This document shows positions 1 to 7,978 of a stretch of DNA of 19,991 nt, one piece after another. The stretch comes from Lachnospiraceae bacterium UBA7179. Its GTDB lineage: Bacteria > Bacillota > Clostridia > Lachnospirales > Lachnospiraceae. A program made the position numbers and the translations under genes. Below the pieces are notes generated by a model. The model was not told where the DNA came from. It did no database searches and worked only from the letters and a program-made list of their open reading frames with translations. The stretch is from positions 1-19,991 of the forward strand of contig DKVL01000078.1 in NCBI GenBank assembly GCA_002491195.1, written 5' to 3'. The first letter of the stretch is position 1. Every line of letters starts with the position of its first letter.

Positions 1-34
1 TAAGTCCTGTGTGAACAGTAACGGAGGTGTAATG

Positions 35-253
35 ATGCAGGGATATAATATTATCGTGGTATTTAATGAAAATGCTGACAGAATATTGCTGTGCAGGCGC
101 AGAAAAATTGTTATCTTGAAGTAGCTCTATTGGTCTGCATTAGACCACAGCTTTTTTGATGCATCAGAATATGCCGGAGAAGGAAACATGGGGCATATCC
201 TGATGCAAATTGAAATCTATCAAAAAGAATTATTACGAAATGCGCTCAATTAA
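35..253 (+). pseudogene. Nudix hydrolase gene with large internal deletion
   Basis: An ATG at 35 follows GGAGG (23-27) by 7 nt and opens a frame reading MQGYNIIVVFNENADRILLC and then RRRK, which is the usual start of a Nudix hydrolase (first strand, then Arg-rich turn). The frame stops at TAG 122-124. The same frame continues beyond the stop as a typical Nudix C-terminus (YWSALDHSFFD, then AGEGNMGHILMQIEIY) and ends at TAA 251-253. About 72 codons remain where the family usually has about 150. The missing middle is where the Nudix box (GX5EX7REUXEEXGU) should be, so no catalytic metal site remains. I infer an internal deletion with decay. Its stop codon overlaps the convergent stop of valS. 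The upstream 34 bases hold only the ribosome-binding site and no recognisable gene end. Confidence 0.72.
161..206. repeat. Inverted repeat, 15-bp arms with one mismatch
   Basis: The arm GCATCAGAATATGCC (161-175) is the reverse complement of GGCATATCCTGATGC (192-206) except for one position, with a 16-nt loop. It lies inside the tail of the Nudix remnant and 45 nt beyond the valS stop. No U-tract follows on either strand, so a canonical Rho-independent terminator is not supported. It could still form a stable 3' hairpin on the valS transcript. Confidence 0.5.
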
Positions 254-2622
254 TTCCTGATCACAATCCGCTCTGCGCCTGTACATGCCCTGATATCCTT
301 CTCGGACTTTCTGTAAAAATCCCGGAACTTTTTCGGACAGGTGATGATCAGCTCGGGTATCGTATCCTTCATGGACATCTGCTTTTCCGTCTTCTCCCTG
401 CGAACATTTGCGATCACATCCTTCAGGTGCCCGCCAAAGTCAATATAAATCTGCTCGGTCTTCCTCGTTTCCCACAATGTCCGATGCAGCGAGATCTCCT
501 TTTCATACTGCCGGTAAAAATCCTGATAAATGTACTCTGTCACATAGGGTGTATAGATGGCATACAGTTTCAGGATTCCAAGCAGGCTGTAATAGACTGC
601 GATCTGCCCGGAATACCGCTGCTCCTGTCCATGTTTTTCAGGCTGGTACAGCCGCTCCTTTGCGATCTCGATATAATAATCACAGAAATCTTTCCAAAAC
701 AGGTTGTCAATCTCATGTCTCGCCTGCCCGATCTCATAATCCTCTAACAGTTCTGCCGCTCTTTTGGTTGTCTCATTGACTCTCTGCAAGATCCATCTGT
801 CAACAGGCAATAGCGTAGATTCGTCAAATAGCTCTGGCTTCTCAAAATCACCCAACTGCAGTATCGCAAACTTTGCGGCATTATATAACTTTTGGAGAAA
901 CCTTTTGGATATCTTTAACTCATCCTCACCAAAAAAGGTATCTGTCCCAAGCCTGCTGTTCGCTGCCCAATAGCGGACCGCGTCGGCAGAGTGTCTCTCG
1001 ATCAGAGCCATCGGTGAATCCGCGCCGTTGTTCTTGGATTTGCTGATTTTTTCTCCCGGCTTTGCCAACACGAATCCGCTGATCATAATGTCTTTCCAGG
1101 GTATCTTTCCTGTGTGGTACAGACTCTTAACGATCGAGTAAAATGCCCATGTCCTGATGATCTCGTGCGCCTGACTCCGCATTCCCATTGGGAAGATCTG
1201 ATCAGAGATATCATCTTTCTCGCCATAGTGTGCATTGATCAGTGTCGTCACGGACGAAGTCGCCCATGTGTCAAAAACCGCCTGCTCGGGAACAAATTCC
1301 CCGCACCCGCACGCACAAGGATGCAATGGCTGGCTTTCCATGGGATTTACCGGTAATTGTTCCTCCTCGGCAAAAATCGGTTTCTTGCAGTCTTTGCAGT
1401 ACCAGACCGGAAACGGAACGCCAAAATAGCGCTGTCTTGAGATGCACCAGTCCCACTTGATATTCTCTACCCAGATTTTATACCGGCTCTTCATGTGTGC
1501 CGGGTGCCAGTTGATCTCATCCGCTGCTGCAAGATATTTCTCCCTGTCCGTCAGCACATCGATATACCATTGCCTTGACGGAATAAACTCAACCGTATTT
1601 CCGCAGCGCTCATGAATCGCAACCATATGCTGGATTGTCTCCTGTTTTGCAAGATACCCTTTTTCACGCAGGAGATCAATGATATGCGTCCTTGCGTCCG
1701 CCACTGTCATGCCACCGATCAACGCCACATCCTGCCCGATCGTTCCGTCTGGCAAAATTATTTTTTTATATGGAAGGTTATGCTTCTGACACCATTCAAT
1801 GTCTGTCGAATCCCCAAATGTTGCACACATTACGGCACCAGTTCCTTTGTCCATATCGACTGTATCATCAGCTAAAATGGGAATCTCAAAATCGTATAGT
1901 GGGACACTTGCTGTTTTTCCGATGTATCTGTGCATTCTGCTGTCATTCGGGTGTACAAAGATACATACACAGCCTGCGAGCAATTCCGGTCTAGTGGTTG
2001 CGATCAGCAGATCTCCTGATGGCGTCCTAAAGTTCAGATAATTGAACGTCGTCTCGCACTCCCTTGTCTCGAGCTCTGCCTGCGCGATGGAAGTCTGACA
2101 TTCCGTACACCACAATACCGGCGACTCCTTCATGTAGGCTTTCTTGTTTTTGGCCAGTTCGATAAAAGATTTCTGGGAAATCTTTTGCGACAAATCCGAT
2201 ATGGTCTGGTACTGCAGATTCCAGTCCACACTGAATCCCAAACGTTTCCACAGGTTCTGAAACTCCTCCTCGTACTTTGCGATCGTATGGATACATTTCG
2301 CCCGAAATTCGCTTCTTGGCAGCATATTTGCGTGAATTTTTTCGTCCTTCTCCACTAATCGCTCTGTGGGGAGCCCATTATCGTCAAAACCAAATGGATA
2401 AAACACATCGTACCCCTGCATGCGCTTGAACCGAGCGATCATCTCCGCCTGCGTGTAAGAAAATACATGGCCGATGTGCAGTTTTCCGCTTACAGTCGGC
2501 GGCGGTGTGTCGATGGAAAAAATCTTTCGCTCTTTTCCATTCTCATACTTGTAAATTTCCTGCTCTGCCCAGAATCTTTCCAGACTTTTTTCTGTTTTTT
2601 GAAAATCATACTTCTGATCCAT
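250..2622 (-). CDS. valS: Valyl-tRNA synthetase, archaeal/rickettsial-type
   Basis: This class I synthetase charges tRNA-Val with valine in the cytoplasm. In the 790-residue product the ATP-binding signature HIGH is at residues 49-52, preceded by TPPPTVSGKL, and the KMSKS loop is KISKS at 526-530. The CP1 editing domain shows TTRPELLAGC and GTGAVMCATFGDSTD, which hydrolyse mischarged Thr-tRNA. Cys pairs (WCTEC; CKDC and CACGCGEF) look like zinc knuckles. The block GFDDNGLPTERLVEK and the short length match the archaeal ValS form also known in Rickettsia; ordinary bacterial ValS is about 880 residues with a C-terminal coiled coil, absent here. AAGGAGG lies 8 nt before the ATG. Expression is probably controlled by the T-box leader upstream. 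A standard valS may exist elsewhere in the genome; this window cannot show it. Confidence 0.95.
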   Translation of the reverse strand: MDQKYDFQKTEKSLERFWAEQEIYKYENGKERKIFSIDTPPPTVSGKLHIGHVFSYTQAEMIARFKRMQGYDVFYPFGFDDNGLPTERLVEKDEKIHANMLPRSEFRAKCIHTIAKYEEEFQNLWKRLGFSVDWNLQYQTISDLSQKISQKSFIELAKNKKAYMKESPVLWCTECQTSIAQAELETRECETTFNYLNFRTPSGDLLIATTRPELLAGCVCIFVHPNDSRMHRYIGKTASVPLYDFEIPILADDTVDMDKGTGAVMCATFGDSTDIEWCQKHNLPYKKIILPDGTIGQDVALIGGMTVADARTHIIDLLREKGYLAKQETIQHMVAIHERCGNTVEFIPSRQWYIDVLTDREKYLAAADEINWHPAHMKSRYKIWVENIKWDWCISRQRYFGVPFPVWYCKDCKKPIFAEEEQLPVNPMESQPLHPCACGCGEFVPEQAVFDTWATSSVTTLINAHYGEKDDISDQIFPMGMRSQAHEIIRTWAFYSIVKSLYHTGKIPWKDIMISGFVLAKPGEKISKSKNNGADSPMALIERHSADAVRYWAANSRLGTDTFFGEDELKISKRFLQKLYNAAKFAILQLGDFEKPELFDESTLLPVDRWILQRVNETTKRAAELLEDYEIGQARHEIDNLFWKDFCDYYIEIAKERLYQPEKHGQEQRYSGQIAVYYSLLGILKLYAIYTPYVTEYIYQDFYRQYEKEISLHRTLWETRKTEQIYIDFGGHLKDVIANVRREKTEKQMSMKDTIPELIITCPKKFRDFYRKSEKDIRACTGAERIVIRN

Positions 2623-2644
2623 GTGGATACCTCCTTGAAAATAA

Positions 2645-2960
2645 GATCAACACAGACAAAAAAATCGCCCCAAGCAAATGCTTAGGGCGAAACATGTCCG
2701 CGGTACCACCTAATTTCAGAAAAATTCTGCACTCTGTACGATGCGGGAACAAAAGCTGTCACGTCTTCGTTCCGATATCGCTTCCCCTGATAACGGTGGG
2801 AATCTCCGTTGGAGTCTACTGGGAATCCTTTCCATGGAAATCATTTCCGTTAAATTCATCTGTTCAATCCAAAGCTCAAAGGCTACTTCCATACTACCAT
2901 CACGAAAGTTTTCACCAGCCACTTTCTCTCTGTTCATCAGAATAGTACGTACTCCTCCTC
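2645..2960 (-). promoter_or_regulatory. T-box leader of valS, specifier GUA
   Basis: On the minus strand this leader carries the T-box bulge sequence AGGTGGTACCGCGG (2711-2698), which pairs with the uncharged tRNA acceptor end, followed by a terminator. The Stem I region contains GGAAGTAGCCTTTGAGC; by analogy with other T-boxes (GAA followed by the specifier) the specifier codon is GTA at 2886-2884, valine. This matches the downstream valS. Uncharged tRNA-Val should stabilise the antiterminator and allow read-through. Confidence 0.92.
2658..2690 (-). terminator. T-box Rho-independent terminator
   Basis: On the minus strand TCGCCCTAAGCATTTGCTTG begins a stem with GGGCGA as the closing arm (2690-2665), followed by seven T residues (2664-2658). 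It lies directly after the T-box bulge and 36 nt before the valS start, as expected for the regulated terminator of the leader. Confidence 0.9.
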
Positions 2961-2993
2961 GTCAATGCTTTTTGTCTGTAATTGTTATCTTGA

Positions 2994-3021
2994 ATTGTAA
3001 CACAATATTTTTCTTTGTCAA
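2994..3021 (-). promoter_or_regulatory. Sigma-A promoter of the T-box/valS transcript
   Basis: The minus strand reads TTGACA (3021-3016), a 16-nt spacer and TACAAT (2999-2994). It lies just upstream of the T-box Stem I and 48 nt beyond the end of the lipoprotein gene, so valS is transcribed independently of the upstream genes. Confidence 0.85.
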
Positions 3022-3068
3022 CAAATTTTTTCTTTTAACGTTTTTATTACATCATTTTAAAATATGGT

Positions 3069-4930
3069 TTATTCTTCTTTATAAGTGCCAGAAACGGCAT
3101 CCCAGTAAAAATACCGTTTGTTTGTGGTATCATCTGCTTCGGCAGCCGCCACCACGGTATCTGTGCATACCAGCTTTCCGTCCGCCACCCTGCAAAAGCC
3201 CGGAGTTTCAAACACCAGTGTGGGTTCTCCGTCTCGTACCGCCCAGACATAGGATGACACATTGTCCAGATCATGTCCGTCTTTATAGTCTGTTGTGTAG
3301 AGAAGATGACATTCGTTTTCGTATGAAAGGATGGCTGGTTCATAGCCGTCCGTTCGTGTCTCTTCTTCCAGCAAGGTACAGCCCTGTGCATCCACATACC
3401 AGACGGAACCGCTAAAGCCCATAAAAGGCCAGGAATAGGATTTTTCAGAGTCATAATAAATCGTACCGTTAAAAGCGAAGGCTGCAGCATTGCCGTTTTT
3501 TCAAAATCTGCATATAAAAAATCAAGGGGATGCCCTAAAGAATGATTGCCATGTTCTATAAACAATTGTTCCAGATTCAGAAGAACAGTATCTGTTTTCT
3601 TAGGACAGCTTCGCCATGCGCCATCCGGCACAATCCACTCGTCAAACTGCTTCTCAAGTTCCAAACGCTCTTTTGCGGATATATTTATTTCTTCTGCCGG
3701 ATACGTGGAGAGATCGGATTCTGTCACAAAATAGTATACGCCGATTCCTGTGATAACATCATAATCTTGGGCAAAATACTGATATTGACTGTTTGGGTCA
3801 TCTCGGTATTCGTACATATCATAATCAATCCCAATTGTAAAATATTCCGCTTCCCATAAATGTGCAAAGTCAGCGTCAATCTGTACAATGTACTCCGATG
3901 TGGTGGGGTAATAGCCATAAATATATAAAAGTCGTCCGTCCTGCAGCGGGACATAGAAATCATGATAATCACCTATGTCTAAAGCGGCGCATATCAGCTT
4001 ACCATCATCATAATACAGCAGTGCAGAGAAGTCAGAATCGTATCCTTCACCGGACTGTATAAACAGGCTTTGTCTGCCAAAATCATCTTCCAGCAAAACA
4101 TATTTCCACGGGCACACGCCAGACTCCTCCATATCTTTCCAATAGCAGCCTGCAAGCTGATAGCGGGATTCCACATCCGCAATCAGGGTAAAATCACCGT
4201 TTAGAACTCTGTAAAAGGCCTCCCATGCATCGCCTTCTTCTTTCCAGCCGCTTGTCCACTCCGCCGCCAGCGCTTCCTGCTCTGCCAGATAGGCATCCAG
4301 TTCGTCAGGCAGGAATACTTCCAGAAGGTTTTCCTTTGTAAAAGCATACCATTCGGCGTTTGCAGCAAGCTCAGAATCCAGTTCAGGTATGGGGATCAGC
4401 TCATATTCTCCACGGGAAAAACGAATTTTACAAAACGTTCCATCGCTGCGCAGTTCTATGCAGGGACCGATACCCTCATAAATTTCCAAATAATATTCCA
4501 GATATTGTAATTCATGCTGCTGGAAACAGTAGCCGTATACAGTATCGTCCTCATAGTCAAACACCAGATAAGAATCCAGGCTGTCATATTGCAGAAAAAG
4601 CTCGTTCACGCCGTCGCTGTCTATGTCCGAAAGGCAGAAGTCCGATGTATTTAACAGCCTGTGCTGGAAAAGCGGTGGCATATAATCGCTTAAATGCCTG
4701 TATTCCTGTGTGGTGGCATCAAAAAATTCTGCGTCCTCCAACAATGCGGCAGCATACTCCTCATAACCTTGCCTTGCGGGTTCTGCAGCGTACTCTTCAC
4801 AGCCCTGCCCTGTGGTATCGCGAACCGCCGCCTTTTCCTGCGGCGTGCGCAAACTGCAGGCGCTCAGAAAGAGGAGACTTCCCCAAAAACAGATTAAAAT
4901 TTTTCTTCGAGAGTGCTGTTCTATGATCAT
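3069..4930 (-). pseudogene. Large lipoprotein gene, frameshifted at an A6 run
   Basis: The N-terminus is a lipoprotein signal: basic RRK, a hydrophobic stretch and the lipobox LSAC with Cys25 as the acylation site. It is therefore expected to be exported and anchored to the outer face of the membrane. A DxDxDG segment (DIDSDGVNELFLQYD, residues 102-116) resembles FG-GAP/calcium-binding loops. A near-repeat QGCEEYAA/QGYEEYAA lies at 42-60. The zero frame departs from the conserved-looking sequence at about residue 477: after FEK, one extra A in the A6 run (3496-3501 on plus) would restore a continuous frame NGNAAAFAFNGTIYYDSEKS and onward to TAA at 3069, giving about 620 residues. It could be a true mutation, a sequencing error or a -1 slip. 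The start overlaps the preceding gene by 4 nt (ATGA), so the two are translationally coupled. Function unknown. Confidence 0.75.
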
Positions 4931-5508
4931 ATATTCACTTCCATCAAAATAGTCTCTACATCCTCCGAAACCGACATCTCCCCACTCAAGTCTGTCTTCT
5001 CCAACAAGATCTTCTCTGGCTCAAAGTAGTGATATGGAAAGATGTCCACATGATATGGTCCATCTTCAAAACTCATGGTATCGTAGTCTTTTCTGACATG
5101 CAGCATTTCTTCTAACAAATACTCATTTTGCCTATGATCAATCTCCAAATAATCATGATACCGGTCCATGATGTAATGTGCTCTTCTCTCCGCACAGAGC
5201 CCAAACGCTTCCATGCCCCATTGCCTTAGCAGTTGTATACAGCTGCTGTCCCTGAAAATATGCGCTAGCAATTTTTGGTTCAACAGCGCAAGGCATGTTG
5301 AAATCTGCACTGTTCCGCTCCATGCAGGCAGGACATACCACTGCCTTGTATCATTGATCACTTCCCATTGCAGAAGATAAGCTTCATACAAGCCCAGTTT
5401 TTGGTTCCCCATGCCATCCGAGATATAGGATGACAGGATAGACGCTTTCAGGATTGGATTATTTGTTTCCTTGATGTTTTGAATCATGTTCAACACGATA
5501 TTTTCCAT
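4927..5508 (-). CDS. Hypothetical protein, 193 aa
   Basis: I do not recognise the family. The product is a soluble acidic protein without signal peptide or membrane segment; it is rich in Trp, Tyr and His and ends in an acidic tail (SEDVETILMEV). Start choice: a GTG at 5514 is directly abutted by the Shine-Dalgarno, whereas ATG at 5508 sits 6 nt from GGAGG (5519-5515), so ATG 5508 (MENIVLNMIQN) is preferred. The stop overlaps the ATG of the downstream lipoprotein gene by 4 nt, indicating one operon and coupled translation. The GNAT gene ends 48 nt upstream. Its size and its pairing with a lipoprotein would fit an accessory or immunity-like protein, but no domain supports that. Confidence 0.8.
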   Translation of the reverse strand: MENIVLNMIQNIKETNNPILKASILSSYISDGMGNQKLGLYEAYLLQWEVINDTRQWYVLPAWSGTVQISTCLALLNQKLLAHIFRDSSCIQLLRQWGMEAFGLCAERRAHYIMDRYHDYLEIDHRQNEYLLEEMLHVRKDYDTMSFEDGPYHVDIFPYHYFEPEKILLEKTDLSGEMSVSEDVETILMEVNI

Positions 5509-5556
5509 TTTCACCCTCCACAGACTCCTACTGAATGATGATCTTGGGCAGTGGGA

Positions 5557-6009
5557 TTACAATTCCTTCGCCATACACAATGATTCCGGCATATTCACAT
5601 ATGGTCCATAATTGGGAATGATTTCAAAGCCCAGTTTTTTATATACGGCACAAGATTCCGCTAATAACTCTCCCGTTTCAAGGATCATTCTTTTACATCC
5701 CAATTCGGCAGCCCATTCTATCAACAGGGAAACAAGCCTGCTCCCTACGCCTTGACCCTGGTATTCCGTTTGCACAAACACTCTCTTTAACTCTATATTT
5801 TCATCGTCATACCTTCTGATCGCGCCCCCTCCGATCGCCTTATGATCTTCATAAACAACGATCGCTTCCTGTATTTCATCCAACTGGTTGTACTTCCTGT
5901 ATTGATCCCGCTTGATCTTTTTTCCAACACGTCTGTCCAAATCCATATCAAGAAGCCTGCAATTTTCTATAAAATCCTGATTCCTTCCATCCGTTCTAAT
6001 AAAATCCAT
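5557..6009 (-). CDS. GNAT family N-acetyltransferase
   Basis: The protein should transfer an acetyl group from acetyl-CoA to an amine; the substrate cannot be told. Motif A of the GNAT fold is clear: ELKRVFVQTEYQGQGVGSRL (residues 73-92) with the pyrophosphate-binding Q-x-x-G-x-G as QGQGVG. It is followed by the helix LLIEWAAELG, the strand KRMILETG and the CoA-side motif ESCAVYKKLGFE. The longer frame begins at 6048, but GAGGAGG ends 8 nt before the ATG at 6009, so the 150-residue form starting MDFIRTDGR is preferred. It is the first gene of a run with the 193-residue protein and the lipoprotein. No clear promoter was found in the 126 nt between it and the histidine kinase. Confidence 0.9.
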   Translation of the reverse strand: MDFIRTDGRNQDFIENCRLLDMDLDRRVGKKIKRDQYRKYNQLDEIQEAIVVYEDHKAIGGGAIRRYDDENIELKRVFVQTEYQGQGVGSRLVSLLIEWAAELGCKRMILETGELLAESCAVYKKLGFEIIPNYGPYVNMPESLCMAKEL

Positions 6010-6135
6010 TCCAATTACCTCCTCAAAAATTTTGAACCGCTTTGTCACTTTCTAAAATATGGAATACTACTTTGTTTCCCTGCTGTGGTTTGGGACATTC
6101 TGCAACATACTTTCAGTAATGGGCTTTTTCATATG

Positions 6136-7203
6136 CTACATGGACAAAGTGTCTTTCAGAAAAATAACTGTATGAAATGCAGCATTTTCCTCATCATAAT
6201 AAACCTGTACCTCGCCATGATAACGTTTTACAGTTCTCTCAATGCTTTTCATTCCAAAGCCATGATGATGCCCTAAATCCGGTTTATTCGGGATCAGGCG
6301 CCCGGTTTTCTCCGAAAAGGGATTTTTACGGCAGGAATTAACCATCGTTATAACAGTGATATCCGCGTTCTCCCTACGTTGTATGTTCAGCTCTATAAAA
6401 GATCCTTCCTGCATGGACGCGGACGCAAACGCATTGTCCAGAAGATTCCCAAATAGGGATGTCAGATCGTTTTCATTCATAAAACCAATAGAATTATAAC
6501 GTATGTCTGTATGCATTACAATCCCTTTTTGTATGCAGTCCTGTCTGCAGCGATTGACGATCGCACTTAAGATATCATTGTCGCTGACGCGGACGCGACT
6601 GTTTAAGACAGTGGAACTGTCAAGCTGTCTGATATAGGAAGAAATTTTTTCACGCTCCCCTTTTTCATTTAAAAGTGCAATCGCCTGCAAATGTTTTTTC
6701 ATATCGTGAATAAGGATATTTTTATTTTCCTCCTGACTTAGAAGCATTTTATAATATTTTGCATAGGTCTTTTCCTTTTGCAGTAACAATTCAAGATCGG
6801 TAATATCATCCATTTTTTTCAGAACATAATTATAGATACCGATAAAAATCAAATTAAACAGTAAAATCAATGCGCCGCAGATCGATATAATCAACATCAG
6901 TTTTAAATTCGGACGCAGTGACAGGATCGTCACGATCAGCAGCACGACAATAAAAACGGAGCAAATCGGCGTAATCATAATCAGTAAAAATATTTTATCA
7001 AAATGTGTTCCCCGATCAATCCTGTTTTTCTCAAAACACATAATTCCATATAACATCAGAAAATACAGAACCTTGCTGAAAATAACATTTGGTACCAGAC
7101 TGTAAAGTGGAGTTCCATGCAGATAAAACGGAAAAGAATACATTGTTATACACAATACAAAAAATTCGCCAATGCTCATCGCATGACCTATTGCAGCAAT
7201 CAC
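6136..7203 (-). CDS. GHKL sensor histidine kinase, AgrC/VirS-like, possibly 5'-truncated
   Basis: The protein is a membrane sensor kinase of the AgrC-like class. Hydrophobic segments lie near residues 38-55, 70-95 and 100-126. The cytoplasmic part has an H-box with HDMKKH (H166), an N-box GNLLDNAFAS (252-261) and a G-box GFGMKSIERTVKRYHG (315-330), all of the GHKL ATPase fold. The start given is GTG at 7203 with only a weak AGGA upstream. Family members usually have five to six membrane segments and about 430 residues, so the N-terminus looks short. Directly upstream, another frame reads MIFVSYGLCNEFMNRK and one indel in the AAATAAAAG stretch would join it to this frame. A terminator lies only 67 nt upstream. 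No LytTR response regulator is adjacent, so the kinase is an orphan here and may be decaying. Confidence 0.82.
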   Translation of the reverse strand: MIAAIGHAMSIGEFFVLCITMYSFPFYLHGTPLYSLVPNVIFSKVLYFLMLYGIMCFEKNRIDRGTHFDKIFLLIMITPICSVFIVVLLIVTILSLRPNLKLMLIISICGALILLFNLIFIGIYNYVLKKMDDITDLELLLQKEKTYAKYYKMLLSQEENKNILIHDMKKHLQAIALLNEKGEREKISSYIRQLDSSTVLNSRVRVSDNDILSAIVNRCRQDCIQKGIVMHTDIRYNSIGFMNENDLTSLFGNLLDNAFASASMQEGSFIELNIQRRENADITVITMVNSCRKNPFSEKTGRLIPNKPDLGHHHGFGMKSIERTVKRYHGEVQVYYDEENAAFHTVIFLKDTLSM

Positions 7204-7269
7204 TTTTATTTCCTATTCATAAATTCATTGCACAGGCCATAAGAAACAAAAATCATTCCAATATTGGCA

Positions 7270-7305
7270 AAAACCAATAGAATCTAAATTGAAGCTATTG
7301 GTTTT
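7270..7305 (-). terminator. Rho-independent terminator (reads on both strands)
   Basis: Perfect 11-bp arms AAAACCAATAG (7270-7280) and CTATTGGTTTT (7295-7305) flank a 14-nt loop. On the minus strand the stem ends in TTTTT just after the permease remnant; on the plus strand it is followed by CTTTT. It separates the decayed locus from the kinase gene. Confidence 0.7.
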
Positions 7306-7316
7306 CTTTTCACATA

Positions 7317-7678
7317 TTACAGTGTCATACGGTTCGTGCGTCTACGGATTCCATAAACAAGAATTATTCCCGTTATGATATTAACAAGGACACCTGATAC
7401 AATCATTTTGCCTGTCAATTCCATTCCGTTATATCCAGAAAAAAACATACAAATAATACATGAAATCAATAAGCGATATGTAATTTCCTAAAAACTGGCT
7501 AAACAAATTATTGACTAATAAAATGATCAAGGAAGCGCACATCATACTGGATATATTCGACATATATAAGGACAAAAACACGAAAACAGAACCAGTGTTA
7601 TCTGTGGAAAGACTAATAACAGCATTTGTAAAAAAAATTCCTGCGCATGATCGAATATATGACTGCCCCATAAAGCAA
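7317..7678 (-). pseudogene. C-terminal remnant of a membrane (ABC-2-like) permease, frameshifted
   Basis: The minus strand encodes a hydrophobic protein tail with at least three membrane segments (AGIFFTNAVISLSTDNTGSV, then FVFLSLYMSNISSMMCASLI, then ILLVNNLFSQFLGNYISLID). After YYLYVF the frame breaks at a run of seven A on the plus strand (7439-7445). Removing one base restores the tail SGYNGMELTGKMIVSGVLVN with the basic end YGIRRRTNRMTL and a TAA at 7319-7317. Hydrophobic spacing and the basic last residues resemble the end of ABC-2-type permeases; this assignment is tentative. The upstream part is missing and the frame is joined to the beginning of a sigma-factor gene at about 7680, which indicates a deletion between two genes of one former locus. 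Confidence 0.62.
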
Positions 7679-7793
7679 AGCCTGTTTGTGTCAGTTCTTC
7701 GGCAAGCCCGCTGTCCCCCGTTAAGCCATAAAGATATTTATATATCATTGCGGCATTTTCCCGATAGATTTCATCAATTTTTTCTTTATCCAT
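7679..7793 (-). pseudogene. N-terminal fragment of an ECF sigma factor
   Basis: ATG at 7793, with GAGGTG 5 nt upstream, opens the frame MDKEKIDEIYRENAAMIYKY followed by LYGLTGDSGLAEELTQ. This is region 2.1-2.2 of an ECF sigma-70 protein, where the family continues with ETF. Here the next codons switch to unrelated sequence (TGFALWGSH) that belongs, in another frame, to the adjacent permease remnant. Only about 38 residues of sigma remain and region 4 is gone, so no function is expected. It is the third ECF sigma gene of the window and has kept its ribosome-binding site and an upstream palindrome. Confidence 0.78.
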
Positions 7794-7806
7794 ATCAGCA
7801 CCTCAT

Positions 7807-7827
7807 ATTACAGATAAAATCTGTAAT
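7807..7827. promoter_or_regulatory. 21-bp perfect palindrome, candidate operator
   Basis: Arms ATTACAGAT (7807-7815) and ATCTGTAAT (7819-7827) are perfect reverse complements around AAA. It lies 14 nt upstream of the sigma remnant start. The TACA/TGTA core recalls BlaI/MecI or GntR-type operators, but spacing does not identify a family. A weak -35 (TTGAAG, minus strand) lies upstream. It may be an operator left behind after its gene decayed. Confidence 0.5.
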
Positions 7828-7978
7828 CCTATATTATTAGTTCTCTTCAAGTGCGATTTGTTACACATGTTTTTATATTTTTTTCTGAAAGGAAAAACTC
7901 TGTTTTGACAGATCAGACACTTTAATGGCAGTTATCAATTATTATATCTTAAGAAAGGCAGACTTAGGAAAATACATA

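Noticed and set aside
131..156. TGGTCT/AGACCA hairpin followed by six T as a plus-strand terminator
   Set aside because: The bases are explained as codons of the Nudix C-terminus (TGG TCT GCA TTA GAC CAC), and the T run is two Phe codons.
2741..3415. 224-codon open frame on the plus strand across the T-box and lipoprotein end
   Set aside because: It lies antisense to a clear leader and gene, has no ribosome-binding site, and its composition is that of a shadow.
3047..3495. Zero-frame continuation of the lipoprotein after the A6 run, giving a 627-residue product
   Set aside because: The sequence after FEK turns rich in Met, Trp and His without pattern, while the shifted frame keeps Tyr/Asp-rich strands like the rest of the protein and ends in a natural stop.
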